From Actinomycetota bacterium (GTDB lineage: Bacteria; Actinomycetota; Acidimicrobiia; Acidimicrobiales; Ilumatobacteraceae), in the NCBI GenBank assembly GCA_005793215.1, contig SXPV01000085.1, positions 1 to 45,493 of the forward strand: a stretch of 45,493 nt of DNA. The letters run 5' to 3'. Each line of letters starts with the position of its first letter. Position 1 is the stretch's first letter. A program made the position numbers and the translations under genes. The notes below the pieces were generated by a model. It saw nothing but the letters and a program-made list of their open reading frames with translations, was not told the DNA's origin and made no database searches. Below are positions 19,020 to 29,191 of the stretch, piece after piece.

Positions 19020-20174
19020 GTGTCCGAACGTGCGGGAGTCGCAGACCACACTTTGCGGTACGCCATCGTGGGCGCAGGGATGATGGGAGTGGAACACATT
19101 CACGCACTCGGCGCGCTTGCCGGATGCGAAGTGGTGGCACTGTGCGATCCACACCACGAGAGTCTGGACCGCGCCGGAGCAGCACTCGCATCGTCACCAC
19201 CCCCAATTGGTGCCGGCTCCTCTCGTGGAACATCGGTGGCACGATTCAACTCCGTCGATGACCTTGTTGCCACATGCGACTTCGACGTGGCGGTGGTGGC
19301 AACCCCGAACTTCACCCACCGCGCAGTATTGGAACCGTTGTTGCATTCGGGTGCGCATGTGCTCGTCGAGAAACCACTCTGCACCACCGTCAGCGACTGC
19401 AGGGAAGTGATTGCATTGGAACAAGCCACTCACGTTCGCGGCCGCGTTGTCTGGGTTGGGCTCGAATACCGATTCATGGCACCAACGATGCGTTTACTTG
19501 AGCATTCCCGAAACGGAGAGCTTGGTCGTCTCCGGATGGTGGCCATTCGCGAACATCGGTTTCCGTTTCTCCAAAAGGTGGGGGACTGGAACCGCTTCTC
19601 CTGCAACACCGGGGGAACCTTGGTGGAGAAGTGCTGTCATTTTTTCGACTTGATGCGCTTGATCCTGGGAAGTGAGCCAACCCGGGTGTTTGCATCCGGG
19701 GCGCAAGATGTGAACCACCTCGATGAGATGTACGACGGAAAGGTCCCCGACATCATCGACAACGCATTGGTCATCGTCGACTTCGCCAGCGGTGCGCGGG
19801 CGTCTTTGGACTTGTGCATGTTCGCCGAGGCAACCAAGAACGAGCAGGAGATCTCCGTCGTTGGAGACCTCGGGAAGGTTGAGGCGCTGGTGACAGAAGG
19901 CGTGGTTCGAACCGGATTGCGGGCCAACGGCTGGTTTCAATGCGAGGAGGACCGCATCGGTCATGGTGACGTTCCAGCATCCGTGCTGCAACATGGTGCG
20001 CATCACGGCTCGTCGTGGCGACAGCACATGGCAATGCAGTCAGCCATTCGCAAGGGTGCTCCCGCAACGGTCACGACCCACGACGGGCTCATGTCCGTGG
20101 CGATGGGTGAGGCAGCTCACCGCAGCATCATGCTGGGCCGCCCCGTGTTGATGAGCGAGATCCTCGCGCCGTAA
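19020..20174 (+). CDS. Gfo/Idh/MocA-family oxidoreductase
   Basis: AIVGAGMMGVEH NAD(P) fold, VLVEKPLCTT (EKP motif). Confidence 0.9.
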   Translation: MSERAGVADHTLRYAIVGAGMMGVEHIHALGALAGCEVVALCDPHHESLDRAGAALASSPPPIGAGSSRGTSVARFNSVDDLVATCDFDVAVVATPNFTHRAVLEPLLHSGAHVLVEKPLCTTVSDCREVIALEQATHVRGRVVWVGLEYRFMAPTMRLLEHSRNGELGRLRMVAIREHRFPFLQKVGDWNRFSCNTGGTLVEKCCHFFDLMRLILGSEPTRVFASGAQDVNHLDEMYDGKVPDIIDNALVIVDFASGARASLDLCMFAEATKNEQEISVVGDLGKVEALVTEGVVRTGLRANGWFQCEEDRIGHGDVPASVLQHGAHHGSSWRQHMAMQSAIRKGAPATVTTHDGLMSVAMGEAAHRSIMLGRPVLMSEILAP

Positions 20175-20179
20175 TTGCG

Positions 20180-21559
20180 CTACAGCAGCGACTCGAAGAT
20201 TCGTTTGCGGATTCGCGGAGATTTTCCGTGACGCAATTCGTACGCATCGATGCTCTCCGAGAGTCGTATCAATGTGTTGATGCCCAGGAAACGAACCGGC
20301 TCGGGTTCCCACTTGGGGGAGTGGTGGTTGATGAAGGGAAGTTCGCGCAGCGGCGATTGCGCCTCGTGCCACTCGTCAACCAGCGTTCTGGCGAGCAAAT
20401 TCGAGGCAGCCACACCGTCACCCGCGTAGCCACCAATACGTGCGTAACCAGACGCTCGATCGATGGTGACGTTGGGACTCCAGTCTCGCGGTAGCCCGAG
20501 CGGACCACCCCAACGATGCGTGATTCGTGCCCCGGCAGCAGCCGGAAAATGACGGGCTATGGACGTTGCAATCTTGCGATGCGTGTCGTCATCGAGGTCG
20601 AATCGATCGTGGACGCGCGAGGCGAAGTGGTAGGGGGCCCCGCGACCACCGAATGCAATTCGGTTATCCGCAGTCAGCTGGGCATAGATCACCATGTTGC
20701 CGCCGTCGTTGAAGGTGGCACGGTGCCGCCATCCAATTTGCGCCAGTACGTGGTCATCCAGCGGCTCGGTGGCCACCATCAACGAGTACAGGGGTACCAA
20801 TCGGCGCCTCGTGCGACGAATCGTGTTCGAGTAACCCTCGGTTGCTTGCACCACGAGCGTGGCACGCACGTGCCCATATTCGTGCGTGACGACACCATTA
20901 TCGATGCCCTTCACCGCACTGTTCTCCCATATGTGCACTCCACGGCTTCGAACGACGCGGGCGAGACCCATCACGAGCGAATACGGATTCATGGTCGCAC
21001 AGTGCGGACTGTAAACGGCACCATGAGTTTCCGCGAGCTGCAGGTGCTCACCAACGAGCTGAGGCGGGAGCCATTCCATGTCGCTGCCGCGGATGCCGAG
21101 TGCATGTTGTACAAGAAGCATCTCCTGGAGACGTTCTGCTTGCAGTGAGGTTGACGCCGACTGCAACGTACCTCCCCGATGCCAGTCGCAACGCAGGTTC
21201 TCCTTTGCCAATACCCGTTCAACCTCCAGGACCGTTCGGAAACTCTCTTGGTACGAAGCATGTGCCTTGTCCCAACCGAACAGGTGCGCCAATTCGGAAG
21301 GAAGAAGTGGAAAGAAGCCGCTGCACCAGCCTCCGTTGCGTCCACTGGCACCGAATCCAATACGTCGGGCCTCCACGATGGCAATCCGTGCGTCAGGACG
21401 TAGTTGGGACATGTAGTACGCAGTCCACAACCCACTGAAACCTCCACCGACGATTGCGACGTCCACGTCGTGCGATGCCGGCGCAACCTCCATTTCCCAC
21501 GGGGGAATCTTCGAATCGTGCCAAAGCGGATGTCTGGCCGCAGTGTCGATGAAACTCAT
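20180..21559 (-). CDS. FAD-dependent amine/D-amino-acid oxidase family (DAO)
   Basis: VDVAIVGGGFSGLWTAYYMSQ, GFGASGRNGGWCSG, C-terminal GYARIGGYAGDGVAASNLLART. Confidence 0.88.
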   Translation of the reverse strand: MSFIDTAARHPLWHDSKIPPWEMEVAPASHDVDVAIVGGGFSGLWTAYYMSQLRPDARIAIVEARRIGFGASGRNGGWCSGFFPLLPSELAHLFGWDKAHASYQESFRTVLEVERVLAKENLRCDWHRGGTLQSASTSLQAERLQEMLLVQHALGIRGSDMEWLPPQLVGEHLQLAETHGAVYSPHCATMNPYSLVMGLARVVRSRGVHIWENSAVKGIDNGVVTHEYGHVRATLVVQATEGYSNTIRRTRRRLVPLYSLMVATEPLDDHVLAQIGWRHRATFNDGGNMVIYAQLTADNRIAFGGRGAPYHFASRVHDRFDLDDDTHRKIATSIARHFPAAAGARITHRWGGPLGLPRDWSPNVTIDRASGYARIGGYAGDGVAASNLLARTLVDEWHEAQSPLRELPFINHHSPKWEPEPVRFLGINTLIRLSESIDAYELRHGKSPRIRKRIFESLL

Positions 21560-21570
21560 GGCTGTGTTGG

Positions 21571-22923
21571 TCAGCGAACCCAAAGGTCGTACAACTCACG
21601 CTCCAAGTCGACGACCGTCTCGTTGCGCTCATCGACACGAAGCACGGTTCGAGTGCCGTTGGTCGGATGCCAACCAGGATTGGCATTCGCTGCAAACTTC
21701 AAAAGCGCACCCGCCAGAGTGTCGGCCAGATGTCGGTGGGCGGGGGACACTCCGATGAAATGCTCCACGTTCGGAGCATCGACGTTGTCGAAGACGAAAG
21801 GAATGTCCAGGCCGTGGCAAGCCCCGAGGATTCCATCGAACACCGGGGTCGGCCACGTGAAGAAGTACTTCCAGGTGGCGCAGCCCGCTTTGTCGCGTGC
21901 ATCGACCACGCGCCACGCGGGCACCCGGAACGACTCGTCACTCTGCATGGCTGCCAGCATTTGCGCCGGTGACGATCCAGGTCGCAGTGATTGGTATGCG
22001 TTCCAGGCATGGTGAGTGCTGTCGCCGAAGCGCGATTCAAATTCAGTGAGAACTGCTTCTTGTGTCAGTGATGACGCAGACGGGTTGAGAGCCACCCAGA
22101 GGCGACTTTCGTCGCGCATGGTTCCGAGCACCAGTGGTCGCTCATCCTGTGCAATCAGATCGTGGGCGTTGGCGGCAACGACGTCGCCTCCGACTGTGGG
22201 GCTGAACATCGTGACGACATCTTTCGGGTCACGCAGAAGACGACCTTGCGAAGCGATCATGTCGGAGTGTGGCGTGGTGTCGATGTCGCTAAGGCTTGAA
22301 GCTTGCAAGTCGGCAAGCAAGCGTTGCTTGGACTCGTCGGCGCGGGACAACGTCCGTAGTTGACCCAGCGAGGGACTCATGGCCCATCCGCGATGGAACA
22401 GGGACCTCGCCGAGGGCGATGCGTACAGAGCCACGACACTGCATCCACCCGCCGATTCGCCGAAGATGGTGACATTGTCGGCATCGCCACCAAATCGCTG
22501 GATGTTGTTTCGCACCCACGTGAGAGCGGCTATTTGGTCTTGTAAACCCACATCAGCGTGACCAGTGAAACCGAATGAACCAAGTCGATAATTGACGGCG
22601 ACGACCACACAACCTCGCGACGCCAAATTGGACCCGTCGTACCACGATGCGTTCCCCGTTCCGTTGGTGAAGGCACCGCCGTGGATCCACACCAGAACGG
22701 GCAGCAAGGCGGTGGGCGAATCCGGGAAAAACACGTTGAGCGTGAGACACTGCTCATCCATCGGCATGTCCGCCGTACCCATTGCTTGCTCCAAGAGACC
22801 AGGAACTTGCGGGCATTGCACCGGCGTCGCAAGGGCAACGTGCTGGTCGACCAACACCGGCGGGCGAAATCGGTCGGCGTATGCGTAGACGATGTTTCGG
22901 TATTGACGCACGGCTTTGGTCAC
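21571..22923 (-). CDS. Type-B carboxylesterase family protein
   Basis: PVLVWIHGGAFTNG oxyanion hole, FGESAGGCSV nucleophile elbow, ACHGLDIPFVF catalytic His. Confidence 0.9.
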   Translation of the reverse strand: MTKAVRQYRNIVYAYADRFRPPVLVDQHVALATPVQCPQVPGLLEQAMGTADMPMDEQCLTLNVFFPDSPTALLPVLVWIHGGAFTNGTGNASWYDGSNLASRGCVVVAVNYRLGSFGFTGHADVGLQDQIAALTWVRNNIQRFGGDADNVTIFGESAGGCSVVALYASPSARSLFHRGWAMSPSLGQLRTLSRADESKQRLLADLQASSLSDIDTTPHSDMIASQGRLLRDPKDVVTMFSPTVGGDVVAANAHDLIAQDERPLVLGTMRDESRLWVALNPSASSLTQEAVLTEFESRFGDSTHHAWNAYQSLRPGSSPAQMLAAMQSDESFRVPAWRVVDARDKAGCATWKYFFTWPTPVFDGILGACHGLDIPFVFDNVDAPNVEHFIGVSPAHRHLADTLAGALLKFAANANPGWHPTNGTRTVLRVDERNETVVDLERELYDLWVR

Positions 22924-22966
22924 GGATTTAGAGTAGCGACCACATCGTGAGCACTACCGTGTTGAC

Positions 22967-23620
22967 GTGCTTCGCAAGACATTCGAAGGAGCCATCGCCC
23001 GCGTCGTGGCCAACCATTGGGAGGATTTGCAGTTTTCTGCCTCGATTACGAATCGAACGGCTCGAGGACGAAAATTCAAGCACCTCGGGTCGGGGTCGCT
23101 CATCGCTTTTCCGTGGGTCACCATTTACAACGAGCATTTCATCGAGATCGGCGACGACACCATGTTCGGTCCGTACTGTGCGCTCTCTGCAGGAATGCTG
23201 CCCGGTCAGCAATGCCTTACTTCACCAGTAGTGCGAATCGGCGATCGTTGCCTGATCGGAAGGGGGAGCGGCATCGTTGGTCATCTGGCAATCGATATCG
23301 GTGATGACGTGTGGACCGGCCATCACGTGTACATCACCGACCAGAACCACGGATACAGCGATGTACACCGACCGATATCACAGCAAACTCAGCCTGAACA
23401 GCCGGTGACAATCGGTTCAGGCTCATGGCTTGGGACGGGCACCGTGGTGTTGCCTGGTGCTTCCATCGGAAGAAACGTCGCCGTCGGAGCAAATTCGGTG
23501 GTGACTGGTACCTTGCCCGATTTCTGTGTTGCAGTCGGCGCTCCTGCACGGGTGATACGTCAGTACTCCCCGGAGACAGGATGGAAGCCGAAGGATGAGT
23601 TTGGTAGCCCAGTTCACTGA
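22967..23620 (+). CDS. Left-handed beta-helix (hexapeptide repeat) acyltransferase
   Basis: Hexapeptide repeats IGDRCLIGRGSGIVGHLAIDIGDDVW, VTIGSGSWLGTGTVVLPGASIGRNVAVGANSVVTG. Confidence 0.9.
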   Translation: MLRKTFEGAIARVVANHWEDLQFSASITNRTARGRKFKHLGSGSLIAFPWVTIYNEHFIEIGDDTMFGPYCALSAGMLPGQQCLTSPVVRIGDRCLIGRGSGIVGHLAIDIGDDVWTGHHVYITDQNHGYSDVHRPISQQTQPEQPVTIGSGSWLGTGTVVLPGASIGRNVAVGANSVVTGTLPDFCVAVGAPARVIRQYSPETGWKPKDEFGSPVH

Positions 23621-23675
23621 GGGTTCCCGGACTACCAAGCGTCGGATGACGTGATGCAGAGATACTGCGCGAGCA

Positions 23676-24188
23676 CTACACCGAGAGATCGATGGGCGGT
23701 GCACACGCCGGCATTCGATTGTCGCCGGCAAAGGTCGCAAGTCGTTCCGCGAGCGGCAGACCTTCGAACGTCGTCTCGGAGAATGGCGCATTGTTGCCAT
23801 CCCGCAATTGCGTGGCATACTCACGACGATCTGCAACATGTTGCTCGTATTCGTCCAACCACATCGGCACGATCGCCCGACCTTTTTCATCCGAGGGCAT
23901 GTCGTTGCGCAAGGTGGCGAGCATGGCTTCGATCGTGTCAGTGGCTTTGTCCACGATGTCGGCACGCTGTCGTAATCCGTTCACTCCGGCATCGGTGATC
24001 AGGCGATAGTCGGCCAGTGTCTCACGTTCTCGTTCCGCCTCCAGACATCGTTGTTCAGCGCGTTGTGTCCACGCCGTGTCACCGATCTTGTTGACGGCCT
24101 CCTTCGAGGCAAAGAACAAGGCGTAGACCCACATAACCGCTAGCGCGCTACAGATGAGTGCCAGAATGATTCGTGCTGTTGATCGCAT
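23676..24188 (-). CDS. Hypothetical protein with one N-terminal TM segment
   Basis: 170 aa ORF between flanking genes; IILALICSALAVMWVYALFFA then soluble helical region; no family recognised. Confidence 0.7.
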   Translation of the reverse strand: MRSTARIILALICSALAVMWVYALFFASKEAVNKIGDTAWTQRAEQRCLEAERERETLADYRLITDAGVNGLRQRADIVDKATDTIEAMLATLRNDMPSDEKGRAIVPMWLDEYEQHVADRREYATQLRDGNNAPFSETTFEGLPLAERLATFAGDNRMPACAPPIDLSV

Positions 24189-24207
24189 CTAGTCGGAGAC
24201 GCTACCC

Positions 24208-25953
24208 GTGACACCCAAGTCGAATCGCCTGACCGTTGCTTCACGTTTGCTGCGTGCACTCGTGAGTTTTCACAGGGGATATTTCGTCATCGCAGTGACG
24301 GGTGCAGCAGTATTCGCCACCGCAACGGTAGTTTCGTCGTACGGCGTGAAGCTGGTGATTGACAACGTGATTCTTCCGGCTTTCACGGCGAAAGGGATCT
24401 CATTCGCGACGTGGGCTACTACGTCGCTGGTGGTAATTGCCATCGGACTTGTGCGAGCCGTCGGTGTGGTGGTGAGAAGATCGTTTGCTGGAGTATTGCA
24501 GTGGTCGACTGCTCGTACGATCGCCAATCGTGTGCTGCGTCACATCATGACCCAGCCAGCATGGTGGCATCGAACTCGAATGACCGGTGATATCGCCGCG
24601 CGGGCGGGAGTCGATACCGATGCCGCCGTCGGCATTCTGGCTCCGCTGCCATTTTCTTCATCGGTTGCGGTGTTGCTCGTGGTAGCGGGCACGTGGTTGA
24701 TGGTGACCGATCTGTGGTTGGGATTGTTCGCAACCCTCGTCTTTCCGGTCATGTTGGTGATGAACGTGCTGTACCAACGCAAGGTCGATCGTTTCTATCG
24801 CACTGCACAAGATGAACTTGGATCGCTATCGGAAGCAGCCCATGAGAGCTTCGATGGCGTACTGGTGGTGAAGGCCTTCGGTGCGGAGGGTCGCGAAACG
24901 GAACGTCTCGCCGAAATCTCGCGCCGTCTGCGTCGCGCGCGAAAGCAGGCCGTGAATTTGCGATCCACGTTCGAGTCGCTCATCGATGCAACCCCTTCAC
25001 TGGTCAACATTGCCATCATTGCCTTCGGTGCGCTTCGTATTCGAAGTGGGGACATGTCCATCGGAGATTTGTCCTCGTTCGTGTACCTCTTCACCCTGGT
25101 GACCCTTCCTTTGAGGATCGTCAGCTACCTCTTTTCCGAACTGCCGCACTCCTTGAGTGGATGGGACCGAGTGCAGGAGGTACTGACCGAGCCCATCATT
25201 GCCTCGCCGCGTGAGCAGATACGGAATATTGGAACCGTCGGTGAGCGGAATCCACTCGTGGAGATGGAACATGTCTACGCCGTGCATGGTTCCACGGACG
25301 CCTTGATCGACATCTCGTTGTGTATCAAACGAGGTTCAACCGTGGCGGTGGTGGGTTCGACCGGTTCGGGGAAGACGACACTGCTCCATGCCATTGCAGG
25401 GCTCGTGCCCGTACGATCCGGTTCTTTGTCGGTGGGCACGAAGAAGGTTGGTCTCGTCTTTCAGGAGGCCTTTTTGTTTGCCGAATCGTTGCGGTACAAC
25501 CTCACCTTGGGAAGTGAGGTGACATCGGATGACATTCGCCGAGCACTCGACATTGCGTCAGCATCGGAGTTCGTCGACGAGATGGGCATGGGGCTTGACA
25601 CGGAGTTGGGCGAACGAGGTGTCAGCCTGAGCGGAGGTCAGCGACAGCGCTTGGCGCTGGCGAGAGCATTGGCAATGAGAAGCGAACTGCTGCTCTTGGA
25701 TGACACGACGTCGGCACTCGATCCCGCCACGGAACAACGGGTTTTGACGAATCTGTCGTCGATGCACGATGAGATGACAACCATCGTCGTTGCATCTCGC
25801 CCCTCAACCATTGCACTCGCCGATGAGGTCGTGTTCATGGAAGGAGGCCGCATCGTCGCCCAGGGGGTTCACGAGCTGCTCTTGGAGACCAACCACGGAT
25901 ACCGTTCCCTCATCGCTGCCTTCGAGCACGATCGTTCGGGTTCTGCGCCATGA
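24208..25953 (+). CDS. ABC exporter half-transporter (TMD-NBD), degenerate Walker B/H-loop
   Basis: GSTGSGKTT Walker A, LSGGQRQ signature, LLLLDDTTSALDP (Asp in place of catalytic Glu), VVASRPST (no switch His). Confidence 0.93.
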   Translation: MTPKSNRLTVASRLLRALVSFHRGYFVIAVTGAAVFATATVVSSYGVKLVIDNVILPAFTAKGISFATWATTSLVVIAIGLVRAVGVVVRRSFAGVLQWSTARTIANRVLRHIMTQPAWWHRTRMTGDIAARAGVDTDAAVGILAPLPFSSSVAVLLVVAGTWLMVTDLWLGLFATLVFPVMLVMNVLYQRKVDRFYRTAQDELGSLSEAAHESFDGVLVVKAFGAEGRETERLAEISRRLRRARKQAVNLRSTFESLIDATPSLVNIAIIAFGALRIRSGDMSIGDLSSFVYLFTLVTLPLRIVSYLFSELPHSLSGWDRVQEVLTEPIIASPREQIRNIGTVGERNPLVEMEHVYAVHGSTDALIDISLCIKRGSTVAVVGSTGSGKTTLLHAIAGLVPVRSGSLSVGTKKVGLVFQEAFLFAESLRYNLTLGSEVTSDDIRRALDIASASEFVDEMGMGLDTELGERGVSLSGGQRQRLALARALAMRSELLLLDDTTSALDPATEQRVLTNLSSMHDEMTTIVVASRPSTIALADEVVFMEGGRIVAQGVHELLLETNHGYRSLIAAFEHDRSGSAP

Positions 25954-27752
25954 GTTTGAACGACGACATCACCGAAGGTCTCCGTCGTCGGGGCACGGTC
26001 GACACCATCCGTGCCGGAATTGCCGAAGCCCCGGCACTCGGTAAGGGCCTCGCGCTCACGTTCCTTTTGGCGCTCTTTGGTGCAGCAGGGCGTGTCACCA
26101 TTCCGGTGGTGATGCAGCAGGCAATCGACAACGGCATCGTGGGGGCAGAGGTTCGAGTTGGATACATCTTCCGCCTTTGCGCCGTAGCCGCGACGGTGGT
26201 CGTCATCGCTGCGGTGAGTCAGCGCACTGCCGTATACCGGCTCGGATCCTCCGCCGAGGAGGGGTTGTACGGGCTACGGGTTCGTTTGTTCGACCACATT
26301 CATCGACTCAGCTTGGCTGCGCACAACGATGAACGGCGTGGTGCACTCGTGGCTCGGGTTACCAGTGATATCGAGACCCTGACCATGTTCTTTGCATGGG
26401 GTGGATTGGCGTGGATGCTGAATCTTTCGCTGATGTTCGTCGTTGCTTGCGTCATGCTGGCGTACGACTGGGTTTTGGCGATGGTGGCCTTCACCGTGGT
26501 AGCACCCCTCATCTTGGTGCTGCGTCTCGTGCAGAAGCGGTTGATGCGCGCCTACGACGGCGTGCGCACCAACAATGCCGGGATGTTGTCGCTTATCAGC
26601 GAAACGGTGTCGGGGGTGGAAACCCTCCAGGCATACGACGCCGTAGAGCCTGCGTTGTTTCGAGTGGAGGAAGCGACCGCGAAGCGATCAAAGACGTCCA
26701 TTCGAGCTGGAGTCATCGGAGCGTTCTTGTTTCCGTCGGGTGAAGTGTTCAGCGTGTTTACGGTGGCGGCCGTGGTGGGAATCGGCGTATGGCGAGGCGA
26801 GGCCGCCGGACTCTCGGCCGGTGCGCTCGTCGGCTTCATGTTTCTCACGTATCGCTTCCTGGAGCCGATCGCAGAATTCACCGAGGTGATCGATCAAACT
26901 CAAACGGCGGTTGCGGGGTTGCGCCGAGTATTGGGGATATTGGACACGCCGATTGGTCCGCCGCCTGCAACGGATCCGGTCGAATTGCCCATCGGGCAAC
27001 TCGGGATCTCATTGAGCGAGGTCGCATTTTCCTATGCACCACGCGAGGAAGAGGTGGCGCCAACCCAGGTGTTATCGGCACTCACTCTCAACATCCCACC
27101 CGCACAGCACGTTGCGTTGGTCGGGGAGTCGGGTTCTGGAAAGACGACGATTGCCCGCCTGATCGCGCGACTGGCAGACCCCACCTCTGGCCGCGTGGTC
27201 ATCGGCGGAGTCAACCTGAAGCACGTGGCCAACGAGGATCTGCGTCGCCGCCTCACCGTGGTTCCGCAGGAGCCGTTCTTGTTTGCCGACACCATCTCGT
27301 ACAACTTGCGGTTCGCCAAGCCCGAGGCCCCTGACAGCGAGCTGTGGCACGCTGTAGAGCAGTTGGGATTGGAGGATTGGGTGCGTGCTCTTCCGCACGG
27401 ACTAGAAACCCAAGTAGGACAGCGCGGTCAAGCACTTTCGGCAGGAGAGCGACAAATAGTCGCGTTGTTGCGCGCCTCGCTGGTCAAGCCCGATGTGCTC
27501 ATCCTGGACGAAGCAACATCGTCCGTTGACGCATTGACCGAGGTTCGTCTGGCTCGCGCACTACAGCGGCTTGCGACGGGCAGAACGACGATTTCCATTG
27601 CCCATCGCTTGTCGACTGCAGCTCGCGCCGATCGTGTAATCGTGCTTGCCGCCGGGAAGGTAGTCGAGGATGGGTCGCATGAGATGCTGATGGCTCGCGG
27701 TGGAGAATACCGACGCATGTACGATTCGTGGTTGGCGGCGACGAACACATGA
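25950..27752 (+). CDS. ABC exporter half-transporter (TMD-NBD), canonical Walker B, altered signature
   Basis: GESGSGKTT, LSAGERQ, VLILDEATSSVDA, SIAHRLST; 4-bp overlap with the preceding gene. Confidence 0.93.
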   Translation: MSLNDDITEGLRRRGTVDTIRAGIAEAPALGKGLALTFLLALFGAAGRVTIPVVMQQAIDNGIVGAEVRVGYIFRLCAVAATVVVIAAVSQRTAVYRLGSSAEEGLYGLRVRLFDHIHRLSLAAHNDERRGALVARVTSDIETLTMFFAWGGLAWMLNLSLMFVVACVMLAYDWVLAMVAFTVVAPLILVLRLVQKRLMRAYDGVRTNNAGMLSLISETVSGVETLQAYDAVEPALFRVEEATAKRSKTSIRAGVIGAFLFPSGEVFSVFTVAAVVGIGVWRGEAAGLSAGALVGFMFLTYRFLEPIAEFTEVIDQTQTAVAGLRRVLGILDTPIGPPPATDPVELPIGQLGISLSEVAFSYAPREEEVAPTQVLSALTLNIPPAQHVALVGESGSGKTTIARLIARLADPTSGRVVIGGVNLKHVANEDLRRRLTVVPQEPFLFADTISYNLRFAKPEAPDSELWHAVEQLGLEDWVRALPHGLETQVGQRGQALSAGERQIVALLRASLVKPDVLILDEATSSVDALTEVRLARALQRLATGRTTISIAHRLSTAARADRVIVLAAGKVVEDGSHEMLMARGGEYRRMYDSWLAATNT

Positions 27753-28504
27753 CCGCGACGTGGAGAGCCAAGCTGTTGGCGGGGATTGTCGTTGCGTTCA
27801 GCCTTGGTGGATGTTCCAGCGAGTCGCTGAGTGATGCGTGCCTTCAGGGCCCGCTGTTTTCGAATGCGCGCACTCGAGCCGAGCGAGCGGTAGCGGAGCT
27901 CGACCGCACGACGAGCATCGAACTGGAAGAGGCGGTTCTCGCGATGGTCGACCAGGTATCGGTGATGCGAGAGGTGTCGCCACGCTCCCTACGGGATCCT
28001 CTCGGTGTCGCCCTCGCTGCATATGGTCAGTTGGTGTTGGCACTGGAACAGTTGGGTTGGGATCCCGTGGTTGCGGCCACCGATGCCCAAGTGGAGTCTG
28101 CGCGGAGAGCCTTCACCGATACCTCCGTCTCGCAGGCGTTGCTGCAGATAGAGGACTTTCTCGATGAGCAGTGCGAACAGGCTCGTAGCGCATCGAACCC
28201 CAATTTTGCATTGACTGGGACCACGCTGGCGAACCCGACTATCTCGGAGGAACCAAGTACAGATGCAAACGAAAATGACGCACCCAGCGGCACTGAGTTA
28301 GTGGCGCTTGGTTTTGCAATCGGAGAAGCATACGGTGTGGCTCTCACCGACGCCGAGGCGCAGTGCGTGGCACGAGATCTCGGTGTGACGTTTGCCGACG
28401 GAACGGATGTAGACGTGGAGGATCAAGCATTCTTCGATCTTGTGAAGTCGTCGTTCGTCTCGTGCGGAGTCACCACACCGCCGGTGACGATACCCAACAA
28501 CTAG
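27749..28504 (+). CDS. Putative lipoprotein, unknown function
   Basis: N-terminal lipobox FSLGGC; ATG overlaps ABC stop (ATGA), 756 nt in frame. Confidence 0.75.
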   Translation: MTATWRAKLLAGIVVAFSLGGCSSESLSDACLQGPLFSNARTRAERAVAELDRTTSIELEEAVLAMVDQVSVMREVSPRSLRDPLGVALAAYGQLVLALEQLGWDPVVAATDAQVESARRAFTDTSVSQALLQIEDFLDEQCEQARSASNPNFALTGTTLANPTISEEPSTDANENDAPSGTELVALGFAIGEAYGVALTDAEAQCVARDLGVTFADGTDVDVEDQAFFDLVKSSFVSCGVTTPPVTIPNN

Positions 28505-28513
28505 AGTTCTGGC

Positions 28514-29191
28514 GTGTTCATCACCCTGATACGACATGCCGAGCCTGAATGGGTTCGCGATGGCGTGAGTCAAGACAATCCGCCACTGACTGCGCGCGGC
28601 CACCGTCAGGCTCGCCGCTTGGCCGACCGTTTGGAGCAGGAGCACTTCGATCACGTCTATGTGTCGCCGCTCTTGCGAGCCCGGCAAACGGCAGCGCCAA
28701 TCTTGGATGCCCAACGACGTGGTGAAGTCGTCGAGCCGTGGCTTGAGGAGATCAGAAGTCCGATCTGGCAAGGCAATCCCGCAGACAAGGCCGAGGCGGC
28801 CTATCGGGAAGAAAAACGTCGGCCAGCCCTCGAACGCTGGAAGGGTCTTGAGGGTGGCGAGTCGGTTCGTGACTTCACCAAGCGGATCCATGCGGGAGCC
28901 AACGAGTTTCTCGCGCAACGCGGTATCTATCGGATCGAACACGAACTACCGGTGTGGCATGTGGAAGAGCCGGGTGACCGCTTGGCCTTCGTTGCTCACG
29001 CGGGAACCAACAGCGTGTTCATTTGTCACTTGCTCGGTTTGGCGCCAACTCCTTGGGAGTGGGAGCGGTTCGTGATTGGACACGCCACCATCAGTCGTCT
29101 CGAGGCATTGAAGCTCGGAGACGGCTACACGTTCAGCCTGACGCGACTCGCCGACAACACCCATCTTTTAGAGACCGACCACACGTACTAG
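28514..29191 (+). CDS. Histidine phosphatase (phosphoglycerate mutase-like) family protein
   Basis: LIRHAEPEW, LTARGHRQARRLADRL, FVAHAGTNSVF. Confidence 0.9.
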   Translation: MFITLIRHAEPEWVRDGVSQDNPPLTARGHRQARRLADRLEQEHFDHVYVSPLLRARQTAAPILDAQRRGEVVEPWLEEIRSPIWQGNPADKAEAAYREEKRRPALERWKGLEGGESVRDFTKRIHAGANEFLAQRGIYRIEHELPVWHVEEPGDRLAFVAHAGTNSVFICHLLGLAPTPWEWERFVIGHATISRLEALKLGDGYTFSLTRLADNTHLLETDHTY

